Below the pieces are notes generated by a model that saw only the letters and a list, made by a program, of their open reading frames with translations, did no database searches and was not told the origin of the DNA. DNA of 64,000 bases from Mesostigma viride (taxonomy: Eukaryota; Streptophyta; Mesostigmatophyceae; Mesostigmatales; Mesostigmataceae): contig RPFO01001021.1 of the NCBI GenBank assembly GCA_009746045.1, positions 1 through 64,000 on the forward strand, in the 5' to 3' direction. Positions 35,201 through 47,311 of the stretch are shown in pieces. Numbering within the stretch: position 1 is the stretch's first letter; each line of letters starts with the position of its first letter. Made by a program: the position numbers and the translations under genes.

Positions 35201-38200
35201 TGCCCCCGTTCGCGCCGGCGCCCCAGATGGCCGCGTTGGCTGCCGTGCCGGGCGCGACAAACAGCAGCGAGGCCGCCTGCATCTCTTCCAGCCCATCACG
35301 GATCATCCCGCGCGCGCCCACGCTCCGTTGCGGTGTCCAGGGGCACTCCCTGGGCCCGGTGGCTGACGCCAGTATCTGATCCAGGGGCGTCGTCGGCGTG
35401 GATGACCTCATCGGGCTCGGCTCGCGGCTCGTGGTGCCTGCCATGCCCGCCACGGAGGGGCTGATGAGCGGGCTGTTGACCGGGTGGGCCGCCGCGGGGG
35501 TGGACCGGCCGCTACCGGGGCCTGGCCCCCCGCCGCTGGCGTACGGGTTGCCGCTGCCCACCCGGAGGGACGGGAGTGCGCGCGTGAGGTAGGATTCGGA
35601 GTCGGATGACCGCCGCCAGGGCGGCTCGCTGTACCCCTCCCAGGATCCCCGGTCCAGGGACCCGCGGTGGTTGCGGGGGGGAAGGCCTCCAGAGTTGGGA
35701 CGGTCAAGCCCGCCCGAATCCGTGAACCGATGGTGGTGGTGGTGGTGATGGTGGTGTTGGTGGTGCCGTGCGCCGTGGGCGGCACGCGAGAGTAGCTCCG
35801 GGGGAGCACTGCTGGGAACCACCACCTCGATCGGCGACGACACGCGGCGAATCAACCGCCGCTCGCGCAGCGAGGGAGACGCGCCGTTCGCGTACCCGAG
35901 CCCTTTACCAGGCACCCTCCCCTGCCTCCACTCCCCCGGGGATGCCCACCCTGGCTCCGGCTCTCGGTCAGTGATCGTGCACTGCTCCATCGGGAGGCCC
36001 TCCTTGCACAACAAGTCCTCCGCACCCAGCACGCCCCCCCCCCTCATTGACCCTAAACCATACCGCCGCCGGCCCTCCTCCCCCTCTCCCTCGTCATCCG
36101 AGACCCCCCCCCCTCGCCCTCCGTCCTCCTCATCCTTGTCGTCGTCGTCCTCATCCGCCTGCCAGAAGGACCGGGGGGTGATCCCGCGCTCCTCCGGCGC
36201 GAGCGCCAGCGCCTGCGCCCGCACCGCCTCCGCCTTGGCGCCCACCATGCTCAGGCTACCCAGGGCCGAGGGCTCCGCCGCCCGCAGCCGCAGTGACGTG
36301 AGCGCGTGGTGTCTCGCTAGCGCGCTCCCGATCCCACCGACAACCGCCGCTGCAGGGCCAGGGACCCTCCGCTCGCGCTCCCCCTCGTCCTCGCTCGACA
36401 GCTCGCCCAGGAACGCGCTGTCATCCACGTCGCCCTCGTCACTGTCATCACTCACATGGACCAGCCCCATGGCCAGCGCGCCCCAGTCCCCCGTCGTGGG
36501 AGGCGTCACGGGTGACGCAGCCAGCATCAACTCCTCGCAGAACAACGACCTTTCCGCACCTGCCCCCGTGCCCGCGCCCTCCGGTGCTGCGCCGCCGTCC
36601 ATGCTGGAGGTCCGGCCCAACCCACGCACTGCCACGGGGGGCGTGGTCATGTCCTCATCCGGATCCCTCCGTGCACTAGATTTACCGCCACTGGGAGGTG
36701 TCACTTGCTGCGCTGGCTGCGGCAGCAGCTGCTGCTGCTGCTGCGCCGCCAGACACGATGCGAGTGGGGATGATCCCGACTCAATCCCCCCATTGCCCCC
36801 AAACGGCTCACCGCCCTGGGCATCATCCGCCAGGGTGAGCACGTTCGAGGGGCGCTGCCGCCACGGGTCTACATCCATCACCGCCATCTCGTGGCTCCAC
36901 CCATTCCCTTTCCCTTCCGTGGCCCCGTCGGCCAAGCCCATGTCTGGCATGGCGGCCACGCTGGGTGATGGCTGGACAAACCCGCCACCGCCCGATGATG
37001 ACAGCATCAAGGCAACCCCATTGGATGCTTCCGCCCGACTCGCAAGACCGGCCGCCGTGGGCGAGGATGCTACTGCTAACCCATGCCATGACGACATCCT
37101 CACATCCGCCACGCCATCCCCCCCGTATCCGGCTGCCTGCGCGAGCCCCTTGGCAAACCGCCGCTCCCGCCACAACTCCATCGATTCTGACAGACGCCCC
37201 TTCTCCAACCCATCCCCGCTATCCCTTGGGCGCCGCCGTGGGAGCATTGTCCGCCTGCCCCCTCCTCCCCCCTCCTCGCTGTCCTCGCTGCTGCTACTGC
37301 TGGCCGTGGTCACGCCGCCGCCGCTACTGCTATCCCCATGGCCCAACTTCAGCCGCCCCGTGGCCCCCGCCAAGGGGGAAGCCGCCGCGGATGCTGTTGC
37401 AGATGCGGGCGCCGTGTTGGCCCCGTCGTTGGCCGTGCTGCATATGCGGCGCATGCGGGATCCCACCCCGCGCTGCCTCCTCTTGCTACCGCCGCCCGCC
37501 CCGCCGTCACTGCAAAAGCTGCGCAGCGCACGCAGCGCATCGGGGGAGAGCGTACATCCGCGCACCTCGTCCGCGCGGTCGCCGATGTAGTCGTTGTACA
37601 GGCGGGGGGAGATGCGGTCACACAGGTGGGCGCTCGGCAGCATTATCTTGAGGTGGGCCATAGGGCCACCCTTGCCCAGCGGTATCGGGGAGTGGAGCGC
37701 CGGGGGAGGTGGATTAGCTGGCAGGACACCGCCACCCACACTATTTGATGCTGCCACCTTTGCCGCTGCCGTAGCAGCATCTGCATCATCCGTCAAGCTG
37801 CTCTCGAATGCGCCTCCCAGGTCCTCCCCGCCCACCGCGCCGTTCGCAAACAACCCCCCGTGGGGCGTATGCAAATGAGACGGAAACGTGCCGCTGCTAC
37901 TGCCCCCCGCATCTCGGAGCTCCTGCGCCGCCTCCCAGAACCCCCGCCCCTGCTGCTGGGTCCCTGGCTTGGGATCCAGTGCCGCCGCGGGCTCCCCGAG
38001 GTTGGCGCGCACCGCCTCCATCGAGTTGTGCCTCACGTGGTGGGCGCCCTTAGCAAGGGGTGGGGACGGCACCGGGAACGGCCGCAGGAAACTGCTGGCA
38101 TCCGTCTCGGGTCCCGCCTGCGCGCGCGCCACCACGAGCGGCGCGAACAGGTTGGGGAAAGCGCATGGGCTCACGGCCGGCTTGGTCCCTGGGGAAGACG

Positions 38201-39380
38201 CGTCCAGGGGCCCCTGGCCGGCCTCGAGCGGCACCACGAGCGGCTTGAAGAGGAAGGCGGCGGGCCCCTTGCCCTTGATGGGTGTGAAGGACAGGCCGCT
38301 CGCGTGCGCATCGGGCGACAGGTTGATGAGGGAGGAGCCATGGGACACGTCTGAAAGGGGGTGGGGGGGGAATGGGGGGAAAGCAGGCAGACAGACAGGT
38401 GAGAAGCAAGCAGAAACGTCAGGAGCCAGCCAGGCAGACAAGGATGGGGGATCCTGACTTGCAGGGGGGAGGAAGCGGGAAAGATCTGGGGTCAAGCGGG
38501 CATGGCTGCGCCGATGGGGTTCCAAGAATGGTGCGACGGATGGAGGCGCGCGGCGCAGCAGGGGGTGGCTTGGCAGGGAACAGGAATGGCCCGGACGCGG
38601 CAAACCGCTGATCGTGAGAGCCGGATCGTGACGGCGACGAGAGCCGGATGACGGCGGGTGCGATTCGGCAAGTGGCATGCCGCATGCTTGAAAAAATGGA
38701 ATCCAACTATAGCTGGGGCCTCATACAAACGGGGCCCCAGATACAGCCAAACCAGTGCACCGAGGATCGCGACAAACGTGGGTTGAAGGCAGGGGTAACC
38801 GGTGCAGCTCATGCTAAGAATCGCATCGTAATGTTTGTTATAATTTAGATAGGATATACAACTCATGATTCATAGCGAGAGCCATGTAGGTAGCCACGTG
38901 CATTGAGGAGCAAAAGTTTCAGCTGCCATGATGGCCACATGCCTACAACGCAGAAAGAAAGAGAGACGGCACTGCGTGTCTCAGGGTCCATTATTGCCAG
39001 GGATGAACAGGGATAATCACAGGGGGCACAAAGGTATGGGCATTACCAGTGCCAACACAATGGCATGACCGTGGCAAATCAGGCAGTGGCAGCGAAATTG
39101 ACGACAGGGCACAGCAAAGCAGGTGGTGTTTGGCAGCTTGGGAGCTCATGCCCAGGAGAAATACCAACGTACCGAGAACGCAGGTTGGAGATACGTGCAC
39201 CAACGGCTTTTTCCGGCCAGGCTCTCTGTCGTCCAGGGTGACTGAGCCGTACCGAGTTTGATCCATTGAAGCGGCAGAGCAGATAGTCGTTTGGTCTAAA
39301 GAAAAAGAAGCATTCGTCATCTGGTCGGAGAAGGAGGTGTCCATAAGGGCATCGTCGCTGCTTACGTGCAAGGACGCCAT
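32257..39380 (-). CDS. WEE1: WEE1-family protein kinase with very long N-terminal region
   Basis: WEE1 kinases phosphorylate a conserved Tyr of cyclin-dependent kinases and hold the cell cycle before mitosis. Six minus-strand exons (39380-39173, 38350-34701, 34231-34139, 33621-33385, 33007-32946, 32413-32257) join to 1468 residues. Residues 1-1210 are low-complexity, rich in Ser, Gly, Ala and Pro, with poly-His and poly-Gln tracts. The kinase domain runs ~1217-1450: IGVGSFFEVF (P-loop), SAVKRSRRKFKG (Lys1246), HLDIKPENIFL (Asp1341), GDFGLAVK (Asp1359), EEGDGFYVAPELL and ADIYSFGAMLFEW. HLDIKPEN and the EGD motif are WEE1/MYT1 hallmarks. No transmembrane segment is evident, which argues against MYT1. 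The ATG at 39380 follows a strong acceptor (T-run then CCAG, 39383-39395), so a 5' UTR intron is likely. The gene is divergent from the E2-like gene. Confidence 0.88.
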
Positions 39381-39395
39381 ATCTGGAAAAAAAAA

Positions 39396-41478
39396 CAAGA
39401 CAGTACAGCAAACAACCAAGGTTACACCTCTGCAATTCCATCCGTAGGCTGTGCTGGGGAAACTTGCGGACGGCGTGACAAGGCTGCGTCACGGTTACAT
39501 TGTAAATTGTAGGCTGTAGGCTGTAACAAAGAGGAAACCCAGCTAACAAATTTAGCGTCCACGCTAAAGGAAAAAGGTCGGCATCCTAAATTTTGCAGAA
39601 TCAGATGCACTTTCCTGCTGCCCGGTTGGCAGAGCCACTGTCACATCACTACCACTCTATCCCCCAGGTAGACAAAGTGCGCGCTAATGCCAAGAGCAGC
39701 GCTACCTGCTCGCTATTCGGTAACTCTTAACTCCAGAAACCGCTGCCGATTTGTTTTTAAAATATTGCTACGGACGGGCTCTTACCTTCCGTCACTAGCG
39801 ACTCGGTACAAAAGAGATGAGAATGACGCGCCATGGTATCTACGTTAACGGTCATTCCCACAATGGCGGTTGGTATCGCGCAATAAACTACCGCAAATCA
39901 TCGCAACTCATGATGGCCCGACTAAGAATATTTTTCATGCCCTAAAAAAGTAATCTATTGATATATTCTATCGGGCGATAGTCGCTGCCATCCATGGTAG
40001 GTACCCACGACAGCAGCTTCCGGTGAGCGGAGCTGCTCGCCCGAGTCCAACGTTCCGTTATTTTCCCCCGCGATTTTAAGCGCGCGATGTCAACGCTGGT
40101 TCACGGTCGGGGTTCCGCCTGCCTAGGAAAGATTTTTCGAAAGTGTGCGCCGCGCCCTGCAAGCTCATCTTACGGGGCATCTAAAGCTTTCCGTAGCCAG
40201 CCGGCGCGGTAATAAACTCAGCCGGTAAGGACACGACTGGCACGTGTCCGGTAAGCTTGACGGCGGCGTACGGTTTGTGGTTGCCAATCAGTTGTAATTA
40301 AATCGTTGGCGCGTGTCTATAGTTGGATAGTAAATATACCCATTTCCCCCGAAAAATAAAAACGTGGGGTAATAAATGCTCTGACACGCGCCAATTGGCC
40401 ATCCTAATTGTCGGAACGCCAACTGGTCGTCCGAAGCACGAGCAGCAGCATCCATAATATCGAATTTGCAAACGGAATCTGATCCTCTGAACAGAGGCAA
40501 CGTGGTTCTGCACTCTTAAACAATACTGAACCGAACTCAACGGGTACGCAGAAATGAACTGAACTGCGTTGAGCTGAGTTGAGTTGAGTTTATTCCCGCT
40601 GAACTGAAATGCATGGGAAATCGGAAATAAATCAACTGAACTGAACTACCGCGTGCACCGTCGTGCTGACTGCGGCGTGGGACACAACAACAACAACAAC
40701 AACAACCGGGTGTACCGTCGTTATATTTTATTACCTGGCCCTAAGCCCTCGGTTGATATGATATCTCTGTCGGGCTATGCTTCTATGACTGGCGTGGGAT
40801 CCAACTGAACTGAACTGAACTGAACACCGAATGTTCCTCTGGCCGACACGGATATGTAGAACAAAGCCTGGGGCTCTGGCTCAGTCACCAATGAGTGGTG
40901 ACGTGCCTGTAAGGTGTTGTCTGAAAGTTAGCAGTTAGCACGTACATGTACGTTGGTTGATTCCTTCAATTATTTATAAATTATGGTCTTTTTACTCTTT
41001 TACCAAGGCTTTCACCGGTAATTTCCTGTCCAGATTGGCAAGAAAGAGTAAGGCATTTTGGTGGCCTTGTATCTCTCTTCGACCATAGTGGTTAGCCGTG
41101 TTTACATTTCTTGAAAGCCTAAACAATTATCCTATAAGATAAAGGACTAGGACCCAGGAGGCAAGGGGTAACGCCCGCGTAAGTCTTCTGCTGGCAGCGG
41201 AGTGTACGTGCGAAGTGGAGTTGACGAAGGTTGACGAGCGTAGGCCGGAACCCCTGCCTTCAAAACCCCTGTTTTCGGTCGTACGTGTGGAAATTGAAGG
41301 CTGGGAAATTAGCGTGTGCATGCACTGCCTGAATAAACTCAAGGGTGCGGGAAGGCAATTGGGCGCGGTCGAGCTCGACATGCATTGTAGCCGTCCCTTC
41401 AGTTTGTGGGAAAGTTGGAGGTGTACTGTGCAACTAGCCATTCCCTGTCGCTGTGCGCGGAATTTGCAATGAAGCACC
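39396..41478. other. Divergent spacer between WEE1 and UBE2E-like genes
   Basis: This 2.1-kb spacer should contain both promoters and the first, non-coding WEE1 exon. Simple repeats are seen: CAACAA at 40685-40708 and GAACT-type repeats at 40555-40640 and 40803-40828. A sequence TTTTCCCCCGCGATTTT at 40062-40078 faintly resembles an E2F site but has an extra C. No coding exon is visible. Confidence 0.4.
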
Positions 41479-43787
<2,309 letters not shown>

Positions 43788-44118
43788 TACAATCGTCATG
43801 TGGCCGCGTTCCAGCTTGGTGCCCCATGGAGCACCAATTAGTGGCCAATTAGTGGCACCAATTAGTAGCTACGCGCAGAATGCTACCTAGGGGCTCAGAC
43901 CGGCGAAATGTTAGAAAGATATTGAATTGAAATATGAAAGACACTGCAAACAAGGGAGTAGTTTGAACAGATAAAGGCTGTCTTTCAACCAGCCAATGAA
44001 TTAATGCACGTGACTGCGCCACTTGGGTACCCATAAAGAAACCTTCAAGCCCTACACACAGCGAGAAGGAGGCAGGGCACTTTTTAATTAATTAATAACA
44101 CATATCAACTAGAGTCAT
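43788..44118. other. 3' flank of UBE2E-like gene
   Basis: This stretch probably holds the 3' UTR. A short direct repeat with CCAATTAGT(G/T)G occurs at 43832-43868. Nothing else is recognisable. Confidence 0.45.
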
Positions 44119-44314
44119 GACGCATTAGGTTCAGAATATTATATCATGCTTAATTTGCCCATTAATTAATTAATTAATTAAGAACATAACTCCGTGGACA
44201 CGTGTGTAGTACTCCTGACGCATTAGGTTCAGAATATTATATCATGCTTAATTTGCCCATTAATTAATTAATTAATTAAGAACATAACTCCGTGGACACG
44301 TGTGTAGTACTCCT
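44119..44314. repeat. 98-bp tandem duplication with TTAA tract
   Basis: A unit starting GACGCATTAGGTTCAG and containing (ATTA)n occurs twice at 44119 and 44217, essentially identical. It abuts the first S1 element, so duplication of a retroelement flank is likely. Confidence 0.9.
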
Positions 44315-44583
44315 ACACACACAGATCTCGAATGATTCATCTAGTGCAAAATCCGAATGGCTTGCATCACTCCCCGGAAAGGAGAACTTTTGCGGTTGGA
44401 CTGTAGGTGTCAGCTGGCGATGCCTTAGGATCAGGAGATGTCCGTCCTATAGTCAGCAAAAGTTGGTGCGAGAGGTCCCCAGTTCGATTCCGGCCTGGAT
44501 TCATTTGCAGATCGCGTTTTCCGCGGACCGGCACTGAACGCAAATGGTTTTTACCTTTGCGGCGTGCCAAATCAGAATATACG
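44297..44583 (+). mobile_element. S1 element, copy 1 (tRNA-like SINE)
   Basis: The element runs from ACACGTGTGTAGTACTCC to GTGCCAAATCAGAATA. In its middle, GAGAGGTCCCCAGTTCGATTCCGG matches a pol III B box and tRNA T-arm. An upstream A box is only weakly recognisable. The 3' part has GATCGCGTTTTCCGCGG and an inverted pair around CGCAAATGG...CCTTTGCG. The second copy starts about 395 bp downstream. Confidence 0.7.
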
Positions 44584-44691
44584 CTTGGCTGATCTCGATA
44601 GTACCGGCTACGCCCCCTTCTAACTTGAAGGTTCCAGGGCTCCGTGTTCAGCCCGTCTCACGTGTCGAGACTGAACAAGTCTCGAGTGGAC

Positions 44692-44985
44692 ACGTGTGTA
44701 GTACTCCTACACACACAGATCTCGAATGATTTATCTAGTGCCAAATCCGAATGGCTTGCATCACTCCACGGAAAGTCCTGAGAACTTTTGCGGTTGGACT
44801 GTAGGTGTCAGCCTACGCTGGCGATGCCTTAGGATCAGGAGACGTCCGTCCTATAGTCAGCAAAAGTTGGTGCGAGAGGTCCCCAGTTCGATTCCGGCCT
44901 GGATTCATTTGCAGATCGCGTTTTCCGCGGACCGGCACTGAACGCAAATGGTTTTCACCTTTGCGGCGTGCCAAATCAGAATAAC
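44692..44985 (+). mobile_element. S1 element, copy 2 (tRNA-like SINE)
   Basis: This copy is over 90 per cent identical by eye to copy 1, with small insertions (for example CCTACG before CTGGCGATGCC). It keeps the CAGTTCGATTCCGG B-box-like sequence and the terminal hairpin, and is followed directly by AACTCCGTTGGGAG and the R1b element. Confidence 0.7.
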
Positions 44986-45000
44986 TCCGTTGGGAGTATA

Positions 45001-46594
45001 TGTCAAGGAGACAACCAGCGCAGGCCAGAAATCGGGAGAATGCGGACCATGGTAGCTCGAGCCTGCCGTTATCTTGTCCGCGTGTTCGAGTCGTTCAGGA
45101 TGATGAAAATGAATGGTGATGGAAATGTGTAGCCTTGCGCATTGAAATGATGGCTGGCTTACGTGTAGAGCGACTAGATGACCGCTAGACGGTGGGGCCG
45201 GAAACAGCATGCTTGATCAGGGCGTGTGTTTCGAGCCTAACTGGCCGGGAGTGTCTAGTGGTGAGCACCATTGCTGCGATCGCTCTCCCACCATTTACGA
45301 GGAAATACCCGCAAATGGAAAACCACTGAACAGGTCTAGCTAGTCAGTCATCACGTTAGCCATGCCATGATTCCAAACGTCCAAGAACTGCACACGGTGC
45401 AAAGGCAAAAAGCCGGAGGACAGCACTTTCAAGTGTGCGGCGGGAACCAAAAGTCCGCGTATGCCAGAAAACATCGTGTTGCTGCAGCGACGCAACGATG
45501 TGGACATGCAACGAATCCAGTGCCAAGCTCGGAACGGCCGCAAAGGAGATCTGGCATCACAGGGTTCAGATGTGCGGAGATACTATGCGATCCAGCCGGT
45601 CCACGACCTGTTTGTAGAGCTTGTGCCAAGGGGCAGCACCGAACAGATGTGGGTGACGTTGCACAAAACACCGGACTTGACGGAGCATAATGTCTCGGTC
45701 ATAGTCTTTGATCAACAAACGATGCAAGAGTTCAACAAGCGTCGTGATGAAATCGACACGATAAGAACAAAGACGAGAAAAACGATGTAACTGACTAAGA
45801 ACAACACCATATTTTGCTGTGTGGGAAAGGAGACTGTGAATATCGGGGTAACGAACAAAAGGTTTCTAGTAACGGGACGCGGGTTGGCGCTAGACGGTGG
45901 GGCCGGAAACAGCATGCTTGATCAGGGCGTGTGTTTCGAGCCTAACTGGCCGGGAGTGTCTAGTGGTGAGCACCATTGCTGCGATCGCTCTCCCACCATT
46001 TACGAGGAAATACCCGCAAATGGAAAACCACTGAACAGGTCTAGCTAGTCAGTCATCACGTTAGCCATGCCATGATTCCAAACGTCCAAGAACTGCACAC
46101 GGTGCAAAGGCAAAAAGCCGGAGGACAGCACTTTCAAGTGTGCGGCGGGAACCAAAAGTCCGCGTATGCCAGAAAACATCGTGTTGCTGCAGCGACGCAA
46201 CGATGTGGACATGCAACGAATCCAGTGCCAAGCTCGGAACGGCCGCAAAGGAGATCTGGCATCACAGGGTTCAGATGTGCGGAGATACTATGCGATCCAG
46301 CCGGTCCACGACCTGTTTGTAGAGCTTGTGCCAAGGGGCAGCACCGAACAGATGTGGGTGACGTTGCACAAAACACCGGACTTGACGGAGCATAATGTCT
46401 CGGTCATAGTCTTTGATCAACAAACGATGCAAGAGTTCAACAAGCGTCGTGATGAAATCGACACGATAAGAACAAAGACGAGAAAAACGATGTAACTGAC
46501 TAAGAACAACACCATATTTTGCTGTGACAGTGGGAAAGGAGACTGTGAATATCGGGGTAACGAACAAAAGGAATTTGCTGGTATTTAGGATCGA
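45001..46594 (+). mobile_element. Repeat family R1, copies b and c in a 705-bp tandem duplication
   Basis: Copy b begins TGTCAAGGAGACAACC like R1a. From about 45185 the sequence is repeated with a 705-bp period (second copy from about 45890), almost without differences, so the duplication is recent. Each copy carries an open frame ending at 45790 and 46495 with the stretch CTRCKGKKPEDSTFKC and, further on, RRYYAIQPVHDLFVEL and TPDLTEHNVSVIVFDQQ. Read from the in-frame stop upstream it spans about 140 codons. I do not recognise the product; the paired Cys suggest a metal-binding start. Confidence 0.7.
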
Positions 46595-46690
46595 TATCCT
46601 TGCGCTTATCATAGACAGCCGTACGCCAGCCCTTCTTGTTATGGGTAATGTTAAGATCGAGGTAATTGCAATGAGTATCCTCCGACGTGA
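46571..46690 (-). pseudogene. Fragment of a Penelope-like reverse transcriptase
   Basis: The minus strand encodes YLDLNITHNKKGW followed by TAVYDKRKD. An (F/Y)LDL...YDKR arrangement is characteristic of the RT C-terminal region of Penelope-like elements of algae and protists. Only about 40 codons remain, with R1c on one side and an X-type element on the other. Confidence 0.55.
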
Positions 46691-46693
46691 GCT

Positions 46694-47303
46694 TTAAGGG
46701 GACGGGACATGCCCGAATTTTTTGGCGCCAAAAAATTCGCGCCGGTACCGAAGGTAATATTAAATTTCACGTGCACGGTGCGCGCACCCCTTGCGGAAGT
46801 GGCCATGGCGACTGCGTTCAGGCGAAACTACCACACTAGGGCAGGCGAAATGCAAAAATTTTACTCGAATCTAAAAGACGATGAGTTTATGATGTTAGTT
46901 TGTGGCGGAAATCAGCTGGTTTACAATATCGCTGTTGTTTTTTTATATATGCCATCGGCATGGGGGGTAATCTGAATTTTTTGGTCGTGCGGAATGAAAT
47001 AGAATTCATGATAGCGACTGTAAAATAGCGGTTTTGGGCGCTGTTCTGACCGTGAAGCAGGCATTAATATCGGTTGCATCGAATTCTAAACCGAGCTGGT
47101 GCTTTTTGCCATTATCGGTAAGTAATTGTTCAGACCTGCGCAGTGCGTGTCTGACCTGTCCATGGAAGAACGGCTGTTGTTGCGCGCCTGGGCGAGGCAT
47201 TTACGAGGGCAAGGTACAGATTTGTCGCGAATGTTATCTGCTATCGGTGCTTTCTTCTATGAGCTCATCGTTCGAGGCTTTTTGCGTTCTTTTTGGGCAG
47301 TTT
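46694..47303 (+). mobile_element. X element, copy 1 (left part; interrupted by hAT-1)
   Basis: It starts TTAAGGGGACGGGAC, like the element at 58751 (TTAAGGGGACGTGGC), and shares GCCAAAAAATTCGCG, GGAAGTGGCCATGGCG and the stretch before TTTTTGGGCAGTTTCC. The hAT-1 element is inserted at 47304-47311. A scrap related to the GTGGCCATGGCG region also occurs inverted at 52360-52450. Confidence 0.6.
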
Positions 47304-47311
47304 CCGCCAGC

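Noticed and set aside
35971-37590. 539-codon plus-strand frame
   Set aside because: Antisense to the long WEE1 exon; the composition is what Ser/Gly-rich codons give when read backwards.
40062-40078. E2F site in the WEE1 promoter region
   Set aside because: The match TTTTCCCCCGCG has an extra C relative to TTTCCCGC and is a single weak hit.
44407-44520. tRNA gene
   Set aside because: A T-arm-like sequence is present, but no acceptor stem or 7-nt anticodon loop can be folded with confidence, and the unit is repeated like a SINE.
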